A stretch of 64,000 bases of DNA from Antitrichia curtipendula (taxonomy: Eukaryota; Streptophyta; Bryopsida; Hypnales; Leucodontaceae). The translations under genes and the position numbers were made by a program. The notes beneath the pieces are model-generated. The model did no database searches, was not told where the DNA came from, and saw only the letters and a program-made list of their open reading frames with translations. Shown in pieces: positions 24,879-38,600 of this stretch. The DNA is taken from positions 12,240,725 to 12,304,724 of the forward strand of contig OX579634.1 of NCBI GenBank assembly GCA_951230915.1. Reading direction: 5' to 3'. The first letter of the stretch is position 1. The number at the start of each line of letters is the position of its first letter.

Positions 24879-25185
24879 GGAGGCAATTCCATCACTCACC
24901 ATATTTATTTTCCTAGAAGTTGTGAAAGCCAAGCCGCACTGATGAACAGAAATTCATCGACAAAATTTAATGGGGGCCCAATTCCATCACTCATCGATTT
25001 TTTTTAAATATTTTGGGTAAAAGCAAGGCACCATCGGTGAGTAGAAATTAATCTACAAATTTCAATGGGGGGCAACTCCGTCACTCAACATATTTTTTTT
25101 TCCTATAGGTTGTGAAAGCCAATCACTACCAGCGAACAAAAATTCATTCACAAATGGTAATGGGGAGGCAACTCCATCACTCACA
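24879..25185 (+). repeat. ~95-bp subterminal tandem repeat of the MULE
   Basis: A unit beginning GGGAGGCAATTCCATCACTC recurs at about 24879, 24968, 25065 and 25159, with shared inner segments GTTGTGAAAGCCAA and AGAAATTCATC. That gives three full units and part of a fourth, diverged from one another. Confidence 0.8.
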
Positions 25186-25736
25186 ATTTTTTGTGCCCAA
25201 ATACGAAGTTGTCTGAATACAAAATACACATGACGTAATTCGTCTTGAACAAAATGCTAGAGGACCATTGGGAATATAATATGCCACACAATTACGGCCA
25301 AGGTCTATTCTCCAAACAGTCCTCCCGCAATGATTGTTCATTGAACGTAACTACTTATATAGTGACTCATTCCCAAATGCCAATCGTTATGGGACAACTG
25401 AAGATTTAAAAGTGACCTCTGAACATGTGTTGTGGGACACTTGAATAGGAACCTGGACATTGGTCTTGTTGCTCTTCCCCATTTTCAGCTCTCATCAGTA
25501 TTGTACGCTCATGTATTAGCAAAGGCCGCCTTGTATTTGGGTGTGTAGTATTACAGTAAAATATAAGGTTGGAACTCATGCATATGCATTTTAATTATCC
25601 ACACGTATTCTTACATATGAGACATGCTCCTCTATTTTCTGAAACCAATAACTTCTTCTATGCCATGTACTTCATATCATTTCAAGGTATGAGGGCCATT
25701 ACAATACTTTGCACTACATAAAAAAAGTAGCCATGC
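25186..25736. other. MULE non-coding segment after the transposase stop
   Basis: AT-rich sequence with no clear exon on the minus strand. If the donor overlapping the transposase stop (GTAAGC at 25740-25735) were used, a further 3' exon would lie here, but I see no strong candidate. Confidence 0.4.
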
Positions 25737-28700
25737 TTACTCTGGCAATATGATAATCCTTGCCCGCACTAGGAGTATCTTCAATTCATTGTAGCTATAA
25801 CTAGGTGCATGAATGAATTTGTCTTCATGGAGGTCCATCTTGCAGAAGTACCTATACAAGTAGTACAAGTGCTTACAATTCACGTATTGTTGGCGACCTC
25901 CAACAGCGGACACAACCATATTCACAAAGTCCGGACATGTGCATGTAGGAAACATACCAATAGTAATTCGGTATATATGGCTGTTGGAGTCCACCCCACT
26001 CTCGAGTACCACTATTGCTCCAAGGCCTGGAAAAGGGAGAAGGGTCACTCCTAAAATTTGGCCTCTAACATTCCGAGCACTCTCCCACTTGTTCCGTTGC
26101 TCTACAGTAGGGGCATTTGTAGCTCTCCTAATGGTCCGGTTGTTCCTCACTATTGGATATGCATCCGGATTTGGTGGAGATGCTTGGTCAAACAAAACAG
26201 GTTCAAAAATATTAGACATGGAGAAGAGCTGACGTGGCGACAATGTAGGCCGTTCTTGGAGGCGGAAGCCTGCATGCTCCAGCAACAATGTCTCTTCTCG
26301 ATCCAAGTTGGTTCCAGCCAACACTTGCCAAATTTTCGGCACCTCAGGCCAATCTATGACCCACTTACGCTTTGTACCTTGCACACATCGTTCAATATCA
26401 TCCCAACAAAACCAAAAATCGGCCACCACCTCACGCTTACTCCCGTACTCTTCTTTTCTACCACGGTAGGTGGGAGCTGGAGTTCCCTTTCTTCCTTTTG
26501 CAATTTTTGCGGTACACTTGATCTTTGACATTCGTTGCTGAGCTTGGCATCTTGCATTTGATTTGTGACTTATCCTTGCAATGTGCCACTTTGATGTGTC
26601 GCAGTCACTTTCAAATGCGATTGGCACATACTGGTGTGGAGTGACCTCGCTGTGTGATTGGTTGACTTCCAATGGCTCCGTGAAAACCTTGGTTGACCTT
26701 GTTCGAACTCGAGGTTGAGAAAAGTTGACCTTGTGGGGGCGATGTGAATCTCCGGCATCACCAATAGGTATGTCCAACTTTCTCTTCGTGCTTCCAAATA
26801 TTTCTTCTCCTTCCAAATGCGGTACTCGAGTTCCTACACCATGTGCTTCCGGCAATGTGTTCAATGCCTCCGCAATTTTTTTTGGGCATCCGCTGCGTCT
26901 GGCAGCTCTCAACTTCAATTCTCCCTTGGATGGTCCTGAACCAGAAGTGTGACCTCTCAAATATGCACGGTAGTTTGTCATTTGCATCCAAGCACGAATA
27001 CTATCATCACAAGTGGCGTCAAACAAATTGTTTGCACGTTTACCGGACATTTGAAGCCACTTGTTATGAACCGTTTCGGACAGATTACAAAAAGGTAAAT
27101 CTGTCATCTCTTCCAAACTCAAGCCCTAAAAATCCAACCGAAGCAATTAGAAACTATTCTAAGCATACATGAAACATTTGTATGAGAAAAATGAATTCTA
27201 AAAATTCACACTGTACAACTACGATACCTTGTAAGGAATATTGAAAATGTGAATTCTTAATTTAGGACCTTTCAAATTCCTTGCAACTAATGAATACCCA
27301 AAATAGGAGTAGTACCAGACAACACATGAACATCCATCGGATCCGACGGATGTTTAAGTATTGCTTGGTACTACTCCCATTTTTTAAATTTATCAATAAA
27401 TCAAAGAAATTTACTTGTCAAAATTTCACGTATGTTGTCATGTACAGAAACCCAAAAAAACAAAAGCCATTGAAATTTTTTTCTGGTACAAAGTATAACT
27501 CTATTTTGCAACACTTTGTAATAAATAAAAAATGAAGCTAGAAACAAAAAATCTTAATTGAGCTTACCATGGTCATGAAGCCTCCCCATTGTAAATATCG
27601 AAAATGCCAAAATGCCAACCAGTGGTCTAGGTGATGAAGTGCTTCTTCGGCTGCAGCTCCAGACGAAAGCCACCATGAACGAATTGCAAGGTACCGACTC
27701 TCTGCTTCATCCACGGTCTTTGATTCTTTATATTGCTTGCATAACATAATGTGTTGTTGTTGAAATGCATGCTTGATGTGCTTCTGTGTGTGTTTTATAA
27801 GAGAAGTACTCCAGTGTAGCAAACACGTCCTTTCACGGTTCTCCATTACTTCATCAGGTCTGCCACTACCGTACACAATACGAACTGCGTTCCAATTGGC
27901 CATGGCGCTATCTGCCATAAATCCCTTGAAGTTCGGATCAACCAATCCATGTCGTGCCATGACCAAATTCAAACTCTTCCAAAATTGTACTTGGACTTCG
28001 GTATCTTCAGATTGCATGTCACACATGGCAATGGTCATCACTTTTTTGTACTGTGAATCATACACGTCGCAAGCCATTGTGGTCCAGTCCTTCACGCGCT
28101 TTACGTAGTCAAACATCATCCACGTGTTTTGCAGATCACCACCTGGTTGCATACGCCTTATCAAGTCCACTCCACTTCCAGGTCCTTCAGTGAGCATTTT
28201 GAAAATGTACACCTTCTCTTTGCCTTGGCCTGGGAAGACGCTATCATGTATAAATTCGAACTTTGATTCTTTCTTCATGGTCATAATGTTGTCAATGACT
28301 CCTCCTCGGTTGTTTGAGCGAAAAGAAGAGATGACGTTTCATATACTTGGACTGCTCAGAAACTGGAAGCGGTCCATGACCTCTTCCATTTCTTCTCCCT
28401 TCAACATTTCCTTCTCTCCTTCTCCGTGATGAAATAGGTGATTTTGTAGAAAATCTTTGCTAGCAGATAGCGCAATGGCAGAGTTGGTGGCTGTGGGGGT
28501 TCTAGACACCTGCTCTGCAATGAGATCACTAATTTCTTTTGCGGAGTCCCTATACAAGCCCATAGCTACCGGATGAATATGATTACCGAGGTGAATAGCA
28601 GCCCTACTCATCTTTGCATCATCGCTGTAGCAATAGTAAATTCTAGCGCCGCATGAGCTCACGCACGTAGGTATTGTTTTGCAAACCTTACAAACTAGCC

Positions 28701-29727
28701 TACAATCTTTAGGAGGACCCTCTCCTATTGCAAAAGGAAAAACTATAGAACCGCTCCACTCTGTCTCATTCTTTCTGGAAGCCCTCTTCATATACTCACA
28801 CTCAGTATTTTCACAAACAAGATGACCAGCGCAGTATGACTTACGGAACTTTAAGTTGTCGGAGTTGTGGATGTTTGTTGTCACCAACTTGCACCAAGGA
28901 TGTCCGTCGTATCGCTTGTCCATTCCTTCCAAGTTCTTTGCACAAGATGAATAAGATTGTGGTCCACACGGAGGTAATTCGAAGATGGTGTCCCCATTGT
29001 ATGTAGGAGGCAAAAACTTCACTTCATGGTGTTCCACAGTGTCAAAGTCCATTGTAGACAACTCACTCCTAGAATGGTGAAGCTTAGAAAGTCTCCTCAA
29101 GCACTTCATTATACTGGGTTGGTGGAAAGGCCTTGGGTGCAATGGAGGACGGGACAACACAGAGCGCACATGACTACTAGATGGGGTATTGGATTCAGAG
29201 TTCCCATTTCCCTTCTCCTCTAAAGCATTGTTAATTGTAAGGGGGTTCAGTTGAAGGGTTAAGGGTGGAGAGTCTTCTTCTGAATCGCTAGCCAACTCTA
29301 TGATAGAATCCAAGTTCTCTATCTTCGGTATAACAGGAATTGGACTTCTAGGAAATATTGAGAGACGTTCACGACACGGACCTTCTGTAGTTGCCTCTCT
29401 CATGAGTGGGATATCCACTGTTGAATTCACTGATTGCCGACTTCCTATCTCAAGAGAAGAGGGTACCATTGATAGTGAGATACCATAAACTCTATAATTC
29501 CCAGACGCTAGGTACCAACAGAAGCCCTCATCACACATGGACTTTAGTATAGGAACTGATTGTTGCAATTCACCTAACTCAGACCTTCTTTCTTCCTCTA
29601 CATAGATAGTCGATTCAACAAATTTGAATCTCACATGAAGCAAATGATTCAGTACTTTAGCTCGCCCTCCTTCATCAAGTGGAAACACTAAGGGTGCCTC
29701 CTAACCATCTACACATATGCAGGCCAT
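25737..29727 (-). pseudogene. MULE-type transposase, two exons, two in-frame stops
   Basis: Exon 1 is 29727-27568 and exon 2 is 27125-25737. The intron has GTAAGC and TTTTTAG ends and is in phase 0, giving about 1,182 residues. The ATG at 29727 is the first in frame. Domains: an acidic 'IIELASDSEED' motif near residue 142; a C/H zinc-binding region at about 299-386 ending 'HLGNHIHPV', like WRKY/GCM1-type fingers of MULE transposases; an RNase H-like core at about 545-680 with 'WTTMACDVYD', 'MCDMQSED', 'FKGFMADSAMANWNAVR' and 'RTCLLHW'; and a SWIM finger at about 1115-1139 ('CTCPDF'...'NCKH'). It would cut and paste the element by binding the TIRs. Two stops break it: TAG at 29703-29701 (codon 9) and TGA at 28341-28339 (codon 463). 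Both lie in otherwise clean frame, so this is a recently inactivated copy. Confidence 0.85.
27306..27378. repeat. Foldback with GATCC-centred palindromic core, copy 1
   Basis: GGAGTAGTACCA and its inverse TGGTACTACTCC enclose the palindromic core CATCCATCGGATCCGACGGA (27331-27350). It lies in the intron of the transposase. It is one of four related sequences in the MULE. Confidence 0.7.
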
Positions 29728-32061
29728 GTTTCTATCAATAGACAAGTAGATGCTGAAATCCAAAAGAGTCACACTGTATATGAAGGATACACAGGTTACT
29801 TGGCTGTCTCCATGTTTTATAGTGATCCATGCCATTCCCCATTATGGACAAAGGCGCCAAAGGTAAATTTGATTATAATTTTTACTTTCATCATTAATGA
29901 CGGTAGATGCCATCCTTTTGATGTTTTTCAAGTTCATAAGCGCCAGCATTTACTAAATATTTTGGAAAGGGACAACTGCTACAATACGGTCTCATCATCA
30001 TTGTAGTGCATTTAGGTATGAAGTGAAGGAATCACTGCAGATAGATTTGATTTAAGATATGTCCTAAATTTCTTTTTGAGATATTTATCCTCTTCTGATT
30101 ATATGACACACAATCCACGCTTGTACCATGGCATGTGCAGAATTTCACATTTACCAAAAAAGTACTGTCAGAATTGATGTTGCTCTTCTTAACTGTCATA
30201 GATGTTGACGGCACCATCAAGCGTCGTGATGCGGCACGCTTTGCAACAATAACAAGCCAAAATGGCAGCCTATGCTATAGCACAACTTGTGTGAAGTTAT
30301 GGAGGCCAACGTCCATTTTCAAAGAGTACTTATAGTCTTTTTGAGGAGGAGGGATTCATTTGTACATCATCTTTTTGGTGTGTTAGTGCTTGCTCTTTGA
30401 GGAAGTTCTCATTATCCTTTCTCTTAGCACATGCTCATAGAAGACCGGGGAGATTTGTTTAGCTTGCCATTGCAGGGTAGAAAGAGGAAGAGGCGATCTT
30501 CATTCTATTTTTCTTCTTCTAGAGCATTGAGTAGAGCTAGAATGAATCGATCCAAGAGAGCTATGTCAAAGTCCGGAAATTCTGGAGCTGGCGAGTTTCG
30601 GAAGACTCTTCACTTCGAGGTGGGAGAAAGTGGGGATGCAATGGGTGTTGCAGGCGAGGAGGTTGGTGGAGAAGGGGAAGAGTCTCAGCAAAATTTCACG
30701 TATGACGAAGTTTCAGCTCATCACGTCAGCACTAATGTACGATAATATCTATTCTCTCTATTCTCAAGAGCTTGTTGTTTTTATCCAGTGCTCATTACAC
30801 AAGCGCCATATGTTTGAATGCGATATTCCTTGAGGCCAGACATTAGTTTAATCATGTATTGCTATTATACATACAAGCACAAAAAGGACACCAAATTGCA
30901 TATGTTTTAGGATACAAATATATAGGGCCCTTTATAGTTTGCCAACTTGGAACTGCAGTAGTTGTGAGTACTCAAATGAAATTCTAAGAAGAAAGTGAAG
31001 CTATGTTCAAGTATTGATGTTGTGATCTGAGTAGAGTCTAATGACAAGGGATCAAGAATGTTTTCAATGTCTCTACAGTGAACGTTGTTGTGCTTGAGGA
31101 CAAGTGCATGCATCACATTACAAGCTGTGCTTTAACCATGACTCCCCAAATCAAATAATGAACCGTATTTAGAATAAATTAATGATTATCCTTTCTTTTT
31201 GGTGAAATGGTAGAGATTGATTTATAGATTGACACTTCGTACTGAGCACTATAAAATAATGAGTGGATGGTCTCTGGTAGATGCAAAATGATAAACAAAT
31301 TAGTTGCTTTGCAGGATTTTTGAAAAGATGGATATCTTTGACTTCATTGTCATTTTTTTTTTCCGGAAACTAGCATTCAATCAGTCTAGGCTTCAATATT
31401 ACTCTTCATACATATTGTACCTTCACTTTGGTGGCTTCAAATTTGGAAGTTAGTATTCCAAATTCTTGGACCACAACAGAATACATCTCACTATCCACAA
31501 AGAACAACATATAAGTAGTTCTAGATTTAAGTCGACTTCTTTGTTGCTGAGAAGCTATGAGAGCGTGCGCGCCACGTCACGCATCTGGCAAGTTCACCGA
31601 GACATTCGGGCAGCTAAAGTTGATACGTTTAGGCAGTAAGGGAACGACCATTCATGAACCACAAATCACGCAAGTAAGTGAGGCCACTAAACCGCAACTG
31701 GACTCTTAAGCACAGTTGGTGTAAATTACAGAAGGTAACTCCGATTCAAGAATAGAAAGATGAATCTCTTTTGAACATGATTGCGTTCCTTAGATAATAT
31801 TTGCATAGATGAGGAATTGAAGATTCGTGGAAAAAATATCCATGCAATCGGGTCTGCATTCAATTCGCCGCCCAAAGATTCCGCTGTCACGGAGGCAAGT
31901 CAGCCGAGCCGAAAGCTCCATCGATCACAGCCTGTGACTCAAACTACGTGTGGTTGAGGAAACACTGAACTTCGATACTAAATCGGCCACCATCAGTCCC
32001 ATATCCATCCATTCTTGCATATCGACTGAATCTCTGAGGGACTGCGCAGGAATAGGGAGCG
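29728..32061. promoter_or_regulatory. Shared intergenic region between transposase and cargo gene
   Basis: The two MULE genes diverge from here, so promoters for both should lie within it. An open frame at 30431-30745 starts with ATG, has a basic cluster (GRKRKRRSS) and the segment 'MNRSKRAMSKSGNSG', which resembles the start of the cargo protein. It may be an alternative or older first exon (low confidence). I see no unequivocal TATA box. Most of 30.8-31.5 kb holds nothing recognisable. Confidence 0.4.
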
Positions 32062-32640
32062 ATGAGGAGGAGTATGCGGAGCCGATCCAAGCAGGGCAAC
32101 TTTGGAAATGAAGTTGGGAGCCACTCGGAGCCAGCTGACGCAACAAAGGTATGTGCTTCATTTTGATCTCGTTTTGTGCATGACCGCGAGCATGACCGCG
32201 AGGGTTGTGTCACCTGCACTTGGACCTGCCGTGTGAGTCTGTCTCAGACGTATTTACATATCAAAAGTGACAGACGTAGGATTCGATTCAATGGTACAAA
32301 ATTTTGCGAGTGATGATTGACTTGAGAACGAAATTGCTCGTCGAATGCCTCGGGCTGCAAGGACCCTGGCTTTCTGGTCGCTTGAAGCTAGAATTTCGTG
32401 AGAACGAGGTTGCACACATTAGGAGTTTCACGCATCTGTCAAGCTTTGTGTTATGAGTGCCATGTTCGTGCTGCGCGCTCCGCTCCCCGCCTGGTCTGCC
32501 GTCACGCGTGGCGCGTCCACAACGAGGCTCTCGGCCGGTGAGTGTCGCGCGTCAGGTGAGAAGCTGGGGTCTTTCATGGCGCGCGAATGGTGCGACACTG
32601 GGGTTGACGTTTCTCGGGTTCGTGTGTGGCATTTGAACAT
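31555..32640. promoter_or_regulatory. CpG-rich block around the cargo-gene start
   Basis: In an AT-rich element this kilobase is unusually rich in CG (for example GTGCGCGCCACGTCACGC at about 31565 and GCTGCGCGCTCCGCTCC at about 32470). It surrounds the proposed first exon at 32062. A second short ATG frame at 32462-32540 (MFVLRAPLPAW..., Arg/Ala/Ser/Thr-rich, no acidic residues) ends exactly at a GTGAGT donor and could be an alternative first exon. Confidence 0.4.
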
Positions 32641-35600
32641 GATTGCAACGCTGTTGTCGTTGTCTAGGGGGTGCTTTCTTCAAATTCATACCGAACCTAT
32701 CATTCAAAATGTCAAGTTGGGATGTCAACGGTCCCCTTTTCTGGGGTTGTAGCAGGTAGCTGAGTGACAGGCGTCGGATCCGACGCTACTATTTCAAGTG
32801 GCTGCTACTACCCCACCAACTGGAACTTTAAACAAATTTGGTGACGATCTGTTTCGTTTCCGACCGCAACTGGCGTCTCAATATGTCTTTGACAAAGAAG
32901 ATTCCTCCGAGGTTCGAGCTCAAATGAGTATAGGTTTTATTTTCTTCATAAGTTGAATCGCCTCTGACTTCCATTCGGTTTTTGAATCATGTCCCTAGTT
33001 AGTTCTGCTCGCTTCTGCAACCTGTCGATCCTAGTCCCAAGCATATTTCATTTCACAGATTGAAATATAGTTTTCGGTGATGATCGAGATTCTGGTGTAG
33101 CTTTATTCACTTCTCCGGTACTTGACGAGGATCAAGGAGTCTCATATGGTCAGTACTTGCTGTCGGATTCTTGGAAGCAGTTCTCGTGGATCTCGATTTC
33201 TGGGGTACCAGTAAGAAGCCACCGAATGGGCGTCGAATCCGACGCAGTCTTAGCTGGTGGCATGCGGTACCCACGGAACTGGCAACTTCAGCGGTTCTTT
33301 CCCAAAAATTTAGCACTTGATCGGTTATAGGATAGTCAAAGGACGAATTTACATGTCCAGCTCCGCGAGGGCACGGTGAAGCCATGATTTCCAAGATAGT
33401 GAGACCAAATATATTTGATATATTTGCAAAGTTTCTGGTTTAGGTGTTTACATATCTGATTCCAAATTCTATACAATGCAGGCAAATGATGCATCTCTGC
33501 GAATTGCCATGGAATCTCAGAGAGAAGGTGAACAGGTAACTCACGAAATCAGCAAAGTCTTAGGCAATGGTATGTTGTGATATTTTCAAATTTAGATAAA
33601 ATATTGTTACATAATTTAACGGTGGGATTACTTACTTTTTCCATAAGCAAATGGTTTCGTATATTCTTCATTCACGTTCTAGAGAATTCGAAATTGGTCA
33701 CTCACAAGGACCCGTTTCTGGGGTAGCTCTAGATACCTAAGAAAGGTCCTTCGGATCCGACGAGTACTTTGGGGATCCCAAAATCACCTGAGATAAAGGG
33801 TTTCCCAGCCCTTCAGATAGGTGCGCCTTCAAAGACCAAGAAGTGGCCTCAACCAGGCGTGGACCTCTCAAGCGACTCAAGTGATGAAGAGGACACATTG
33901 GTGAGTTTTGCAGACATCATGGATGCCGCTGAGCGAGCGGCAGATGCTTTTGAGGGCGACTGTGTTAGTCAGACACGTGAGCCTGTCCCTTGGTGGTTGT
34001 CACCAGAGAGCTCTAATACAGAATTTTCTTCTGCTATTGAGCTCTCTAACTCTCCGTGTAGTCCTCAGTTTGAGGGTGGATGTGAGTCTATGTGTGAGTG
34101 CCCGCTTAATGGTAGGGTTTATTCTGACGAGGTTATCATCCTTAGCTCAGATTCAGATGAGGACAATGAAGTGGACGTGGTAGGATAGGATATGTCTTGG
34201 TAGTGATCTTCTTGAGCAGCATGTTATTAGAATGCCCCATGAAGGCAATCATTTTCTCAATCATGTATGCAGTTATCTACCTATCTATCATTAAAGATTC
34301 GTATTTTTTTGGCATAAGCATAGCACTGTGAATTTCGACTCAAGTGAATGCTTTACATCATTCGTCTCACATGTTTATGATCATGATTTCTAAATTTATC
34401 ATACATAAATTTGTATATGCAGATGGACATATCGCCGGTCAAAGAAACACAAGAAGAAACTCTTAGAGAGACTCCTGGAACGGATGATACTATGCAGCCA
34501 GAGATTGAAGAGGGGGACGAAGGAGAAGAAGGCAAGTTCATGCAGGAGGATAGTGTTGAAGACGAGGAAGAAAAGGGCTTGCTGGAAGACGATCTGCGGC
34601 GTATTCACAAAGGAGATTCGGTGGAAACGCTCCGTGGCTTGCGGATGAAGCCTGAAGAACTCTTTCGCCTACACATTCCATTGTGTAGGCTTGTAGCCAT
34701 GCCCATGGTCCGGCCTACACTCTCTTGCGACATCAAAAAGTTAGAGCAAGAATTTGCTGGAGGATATCGTGATGGAGCAGCGGTGTTCTACGTTTCAACG
34801 TCAAATGAGCAAGGAGAAAGCTCAGAATTTACGGAGGCTGAGATGAGCGAGTGGGATGCACTCTGGAAAGAAAATAATGAAGTCTTCACTAAGTATGTGG
34901 AGTCCAGACCCAAGCTCAAGTTCATGAAGAACTTGAAGTTCTACATATGCGATGGAAACCACCGTCGAATTGCTTGGATGAACCTGATTGGCAGGTGCTA
35001 CGCACTGGATCCAACATGGCATTGTGCCATCAATTGTATAGTGTTGGACACCAAAGGTCGGATTGAAGTTGTCATGCAAGTGATGCATGACATCAACAAG
35101 TGAGTTATCTTTGTATTTTTTGTTTTATTTTTAATTTTGATTTATTATATATCTTTAGAAGATTAAGGCAAAAATTATTTATTTGAATACTGGTTTCATT
35201 TCAGATCGGTTGAAGACTCCCATGTCAAGACTAACTTGGTACACACTCTGTATCAAGTTCAAAAGTATGGACTTCTGCCAATTCAGAGATTTGCTGATCT
35301 GCTTAGGCTGTCAGAGAGAAAGAGATGTCTTGAAAACACTGTTTCCAAGAAATGGTACTCCATACCAGTGCAGGTCTTCACATCATTTCTTTTTCGGGTA
35401 AGATATTTTGTTTCACATGAAAGTTCACATTCCTTGTCTTCTCATGCTTTTGAATCTTATGAGGTGATTACCTAAAATTGGGGTGCTTCTGTAGCAAGAC
35501 ATTTCTCAAGCCGCAGATGCTGCTGTGCGGAAGTATATCGAGGTCACGCCTGAAAGTGAGAGGAAGGCAGAAGATTTGGCGCTTGCCATGAAGGCTGGAG

Positions 35601-38600
35601 CAAAAGAGAGAACTAAACATTTGAGTGTGAAGATGGGCAAACTGTTGGCGGTGGCGAATCCTGCAAATGGGCCTGGATTTCTAGAACAAGTGAGTAAAGT
35701 TTCTCAAAATTGAGTGATTTACATTTTCCACATGTTATGTTTAGTTGGAAATTGATCTTCTATTGGTGTAGGTGGAGAGGCATTGGAGCACGAATGAGGT
35801 TCCCGAAATGACCTTGGAGAAGTTGCAGATGGTAGCCACATGCAACATGACAGCCGCACACAAGATCAAGATTCTGAAGTGGTGGAACTCCTCTGCTCCA
35901 TCTCGTGAAGCGAGGAAGTTCCCACAGAAGCCTCTTTCCGAAAACTACCTTTCTCCTTTTCTTGCCAAATGCGTTTGGTATGCAGACGTAAGTGAGCAAT
36001 ATTTTTTATGTTCATGTAATTGAATTTGTTGATGGTTCGTATTGAATGTTCGATTCATGACTTTGGAAAAAACTTTGTCATATCCGAAATTATGGAATTT
36101 CATAGTCTGTCATTTTTTTTAGATCAAAGATGCAGCTGTGGAGTACTTCGATTCAGTGGTGAGGCAAGACAACATCAACATCAATTACAATGTACCGCAG
36201 CAGCCACAGTATTTGCCAGAGTACATTGAAGGATGGAGGTAGAAAATATGGGATCATGGCTTCATGACGTACTTCAAGGGACAAAACTATTTCAAGAAGG
36301 GAGAGTCTTTTGTGGCTCACGAAGGTTCAGGCTCCGCAGTTCGTAGAGTTCTCTTCCGGTAAGTACATTGAACTTATTTCTATAAAATGTAGTTCGCTAT
36401 CAAGTACTAATGTAATTTGTCTTTCATCACTTCGAATAAGAACTTAAAATTGTTGCTATGGTTCTACACACTTGTGTTTGTGAAATAATTTGTGAGAGAC
36501 AAAGTGAGGGTATAAACCTTGTTCAACCTTACTTGGATTGTCCTTCTAATATTTTAGTTAGTCTTTTATTGTCCTCGTAATATTTTTCTTATAGAGAACT
36601 GTAATTGTGTTGCAGTTATTTCAAATTAGAGCTTGAAGCCAAAGGGGCCATTTCTCGCTTGGACCTTCCTCCATTCATATCGTCATTTCTTGACCGCACC
36701 TCAACGGCTTGTATGTTCAGTCCGCATCAGCTACGAACCTGCACCACAGCTCATCTCAGCAGTGGAGGATGGTATTTGGACTGTACAATGGCCTTCACTC
36801 CTCCTTCAGAAGTAGAATTGAGGAGATCTTTGGATGGCAAAGGTGCTGTTGATTTGGACATTGACGAGTTTGCCGGCCTGGATGATAAAGCAAGAACAAA
36901 GGCCATTAGGAAGAGAGATGCTCATGACAAAAAGAAAGAAGCACGAGCGCAAGTGAAACTGGAAACCTCGGAAAAGAGGGAGGCTGAGCGAGCAGCAAAG
37001 AAGGCGGAGAAAGAGAAGGATGATAAAGCCAAGGGCAAGGGTAAGAAGAAGGACGAAGCACCATCTCTCATAGTGGATTATGATTTGGAAATTGTCAGCG
37101 GAGGGAAGCGGAAGGCCACTCTATCGCAGCTCACGGAAGATGTCATTACTCACGTGACCCAAGCGATGGTCTTCACAGAGGATGATGTGGTGAAGACCGA
37201 GGATTTAATCCTCAACGTCTCGATTGAAGACCTTGTGGTCGACATGGAGGAGAAGAAGCCGACTTCGTACAAAGACGTCCTTGTCTTTTTGAAAAAGGTG
37301 ACCATCTTTCTCTTCATAGTAATAAATGATTTATTTTTTTGGAGTGACATTATCATTGTTTGTATTCATTCTCTCAATTTTAATGCATGACATGTTTGTA
37401 GTCTATGTCAGCTGGAAAAGCTCGCAAGTTCGAAGGGGTGACAAACGCTAAGCCAGGGGTGGACGTCATTTTTATTGATTGCCCAGAGAACTTGCCCGTG
37501 CCAGGGGTCTCTTCTCCAGCAAACGAAGTGCCGGAATGGAATGCAGACGAAGATGCTGAGGCCCTCCAATCAGCATGCAGCTTTGCCGCCGAGCATCTAC
37601 AAGACGACGAATGCATCATAGTGTTTCACTCGTACAGCATCAAAGCGAAGGAGGACATTGCTGGAGTGTGTGAGACATACCAGATGGTGAAGAAGAAGGA
37701 GTGGATGGGAATGAACCGTATGCACTTGACCTCGGCTGTAGGCAAAACAAAGACGGTAACTTTCATTCAGATTTTTTGGGGCTTTCATGAGCAATTCACT
37801 TTGTGCTCTACTAACATTCAATGCATTCTAATATCCATTTTGCTTGGCTCCTGCAGACACAAAAGTTTGGAATCACCCTCCTTGTCAAGGACCTTGGCGC
37901 CAAAGGGAATTCCAAATTCTCTTTCAAGCGCACTGTGAGCGCTTATTTACCCACCCTTGGTAAATAAGTAAACACAACCAGGTTCTTAGTATTTCGAGAA
38001 ATTCTAACCTATGGGTGTCCTAACGTCGGTCCATTGTGCCTTCCAAGCAATGGATCTTTTTTCTAAGTCCCTAAATACCAACAATTGCAATCAAACTCAA
38101 AAAGAATGCAACAATTACAATTTCTACCAAAACTACTTCAATCAAAGAGGCCACGGTGATTTTTGAACGCAACTAGCTACAGTCTAAATTTAGCAATCCT
38201 AAGTTGTAGAGAATCTCATGCCATTTCTAAAAACATAAAATTCATCCCTATCCCCTTCTCCTAGCAAAAGATATCAACGGATGAAGTTTTAGCCTTTCCG
38301 GGGCAAATTAAACTTCATCCATGACTTTGGACTTGTTCCCTATTTCAATTAATCGTTAAATTTAAACCCTAGTTTGATATAGTGAAACTCTAACTAAATT
38401 CTAAGTTTAGTCTTAATTGGACTAATCTAAGTTGACTTCATCCGTTTCCTGGTCCAAATTTCATCCTTCTATTTCTTCTAGGTAACTTGGTATTTCTCAA
38501 AGCTTGAACTACGATTGGAACACTTGAAGTTGTCACTCTAACATTCTAATGCTAACTTTCTTCCTTAATCGCGTTTGGACACCCTAATTCTATCCCCCCT

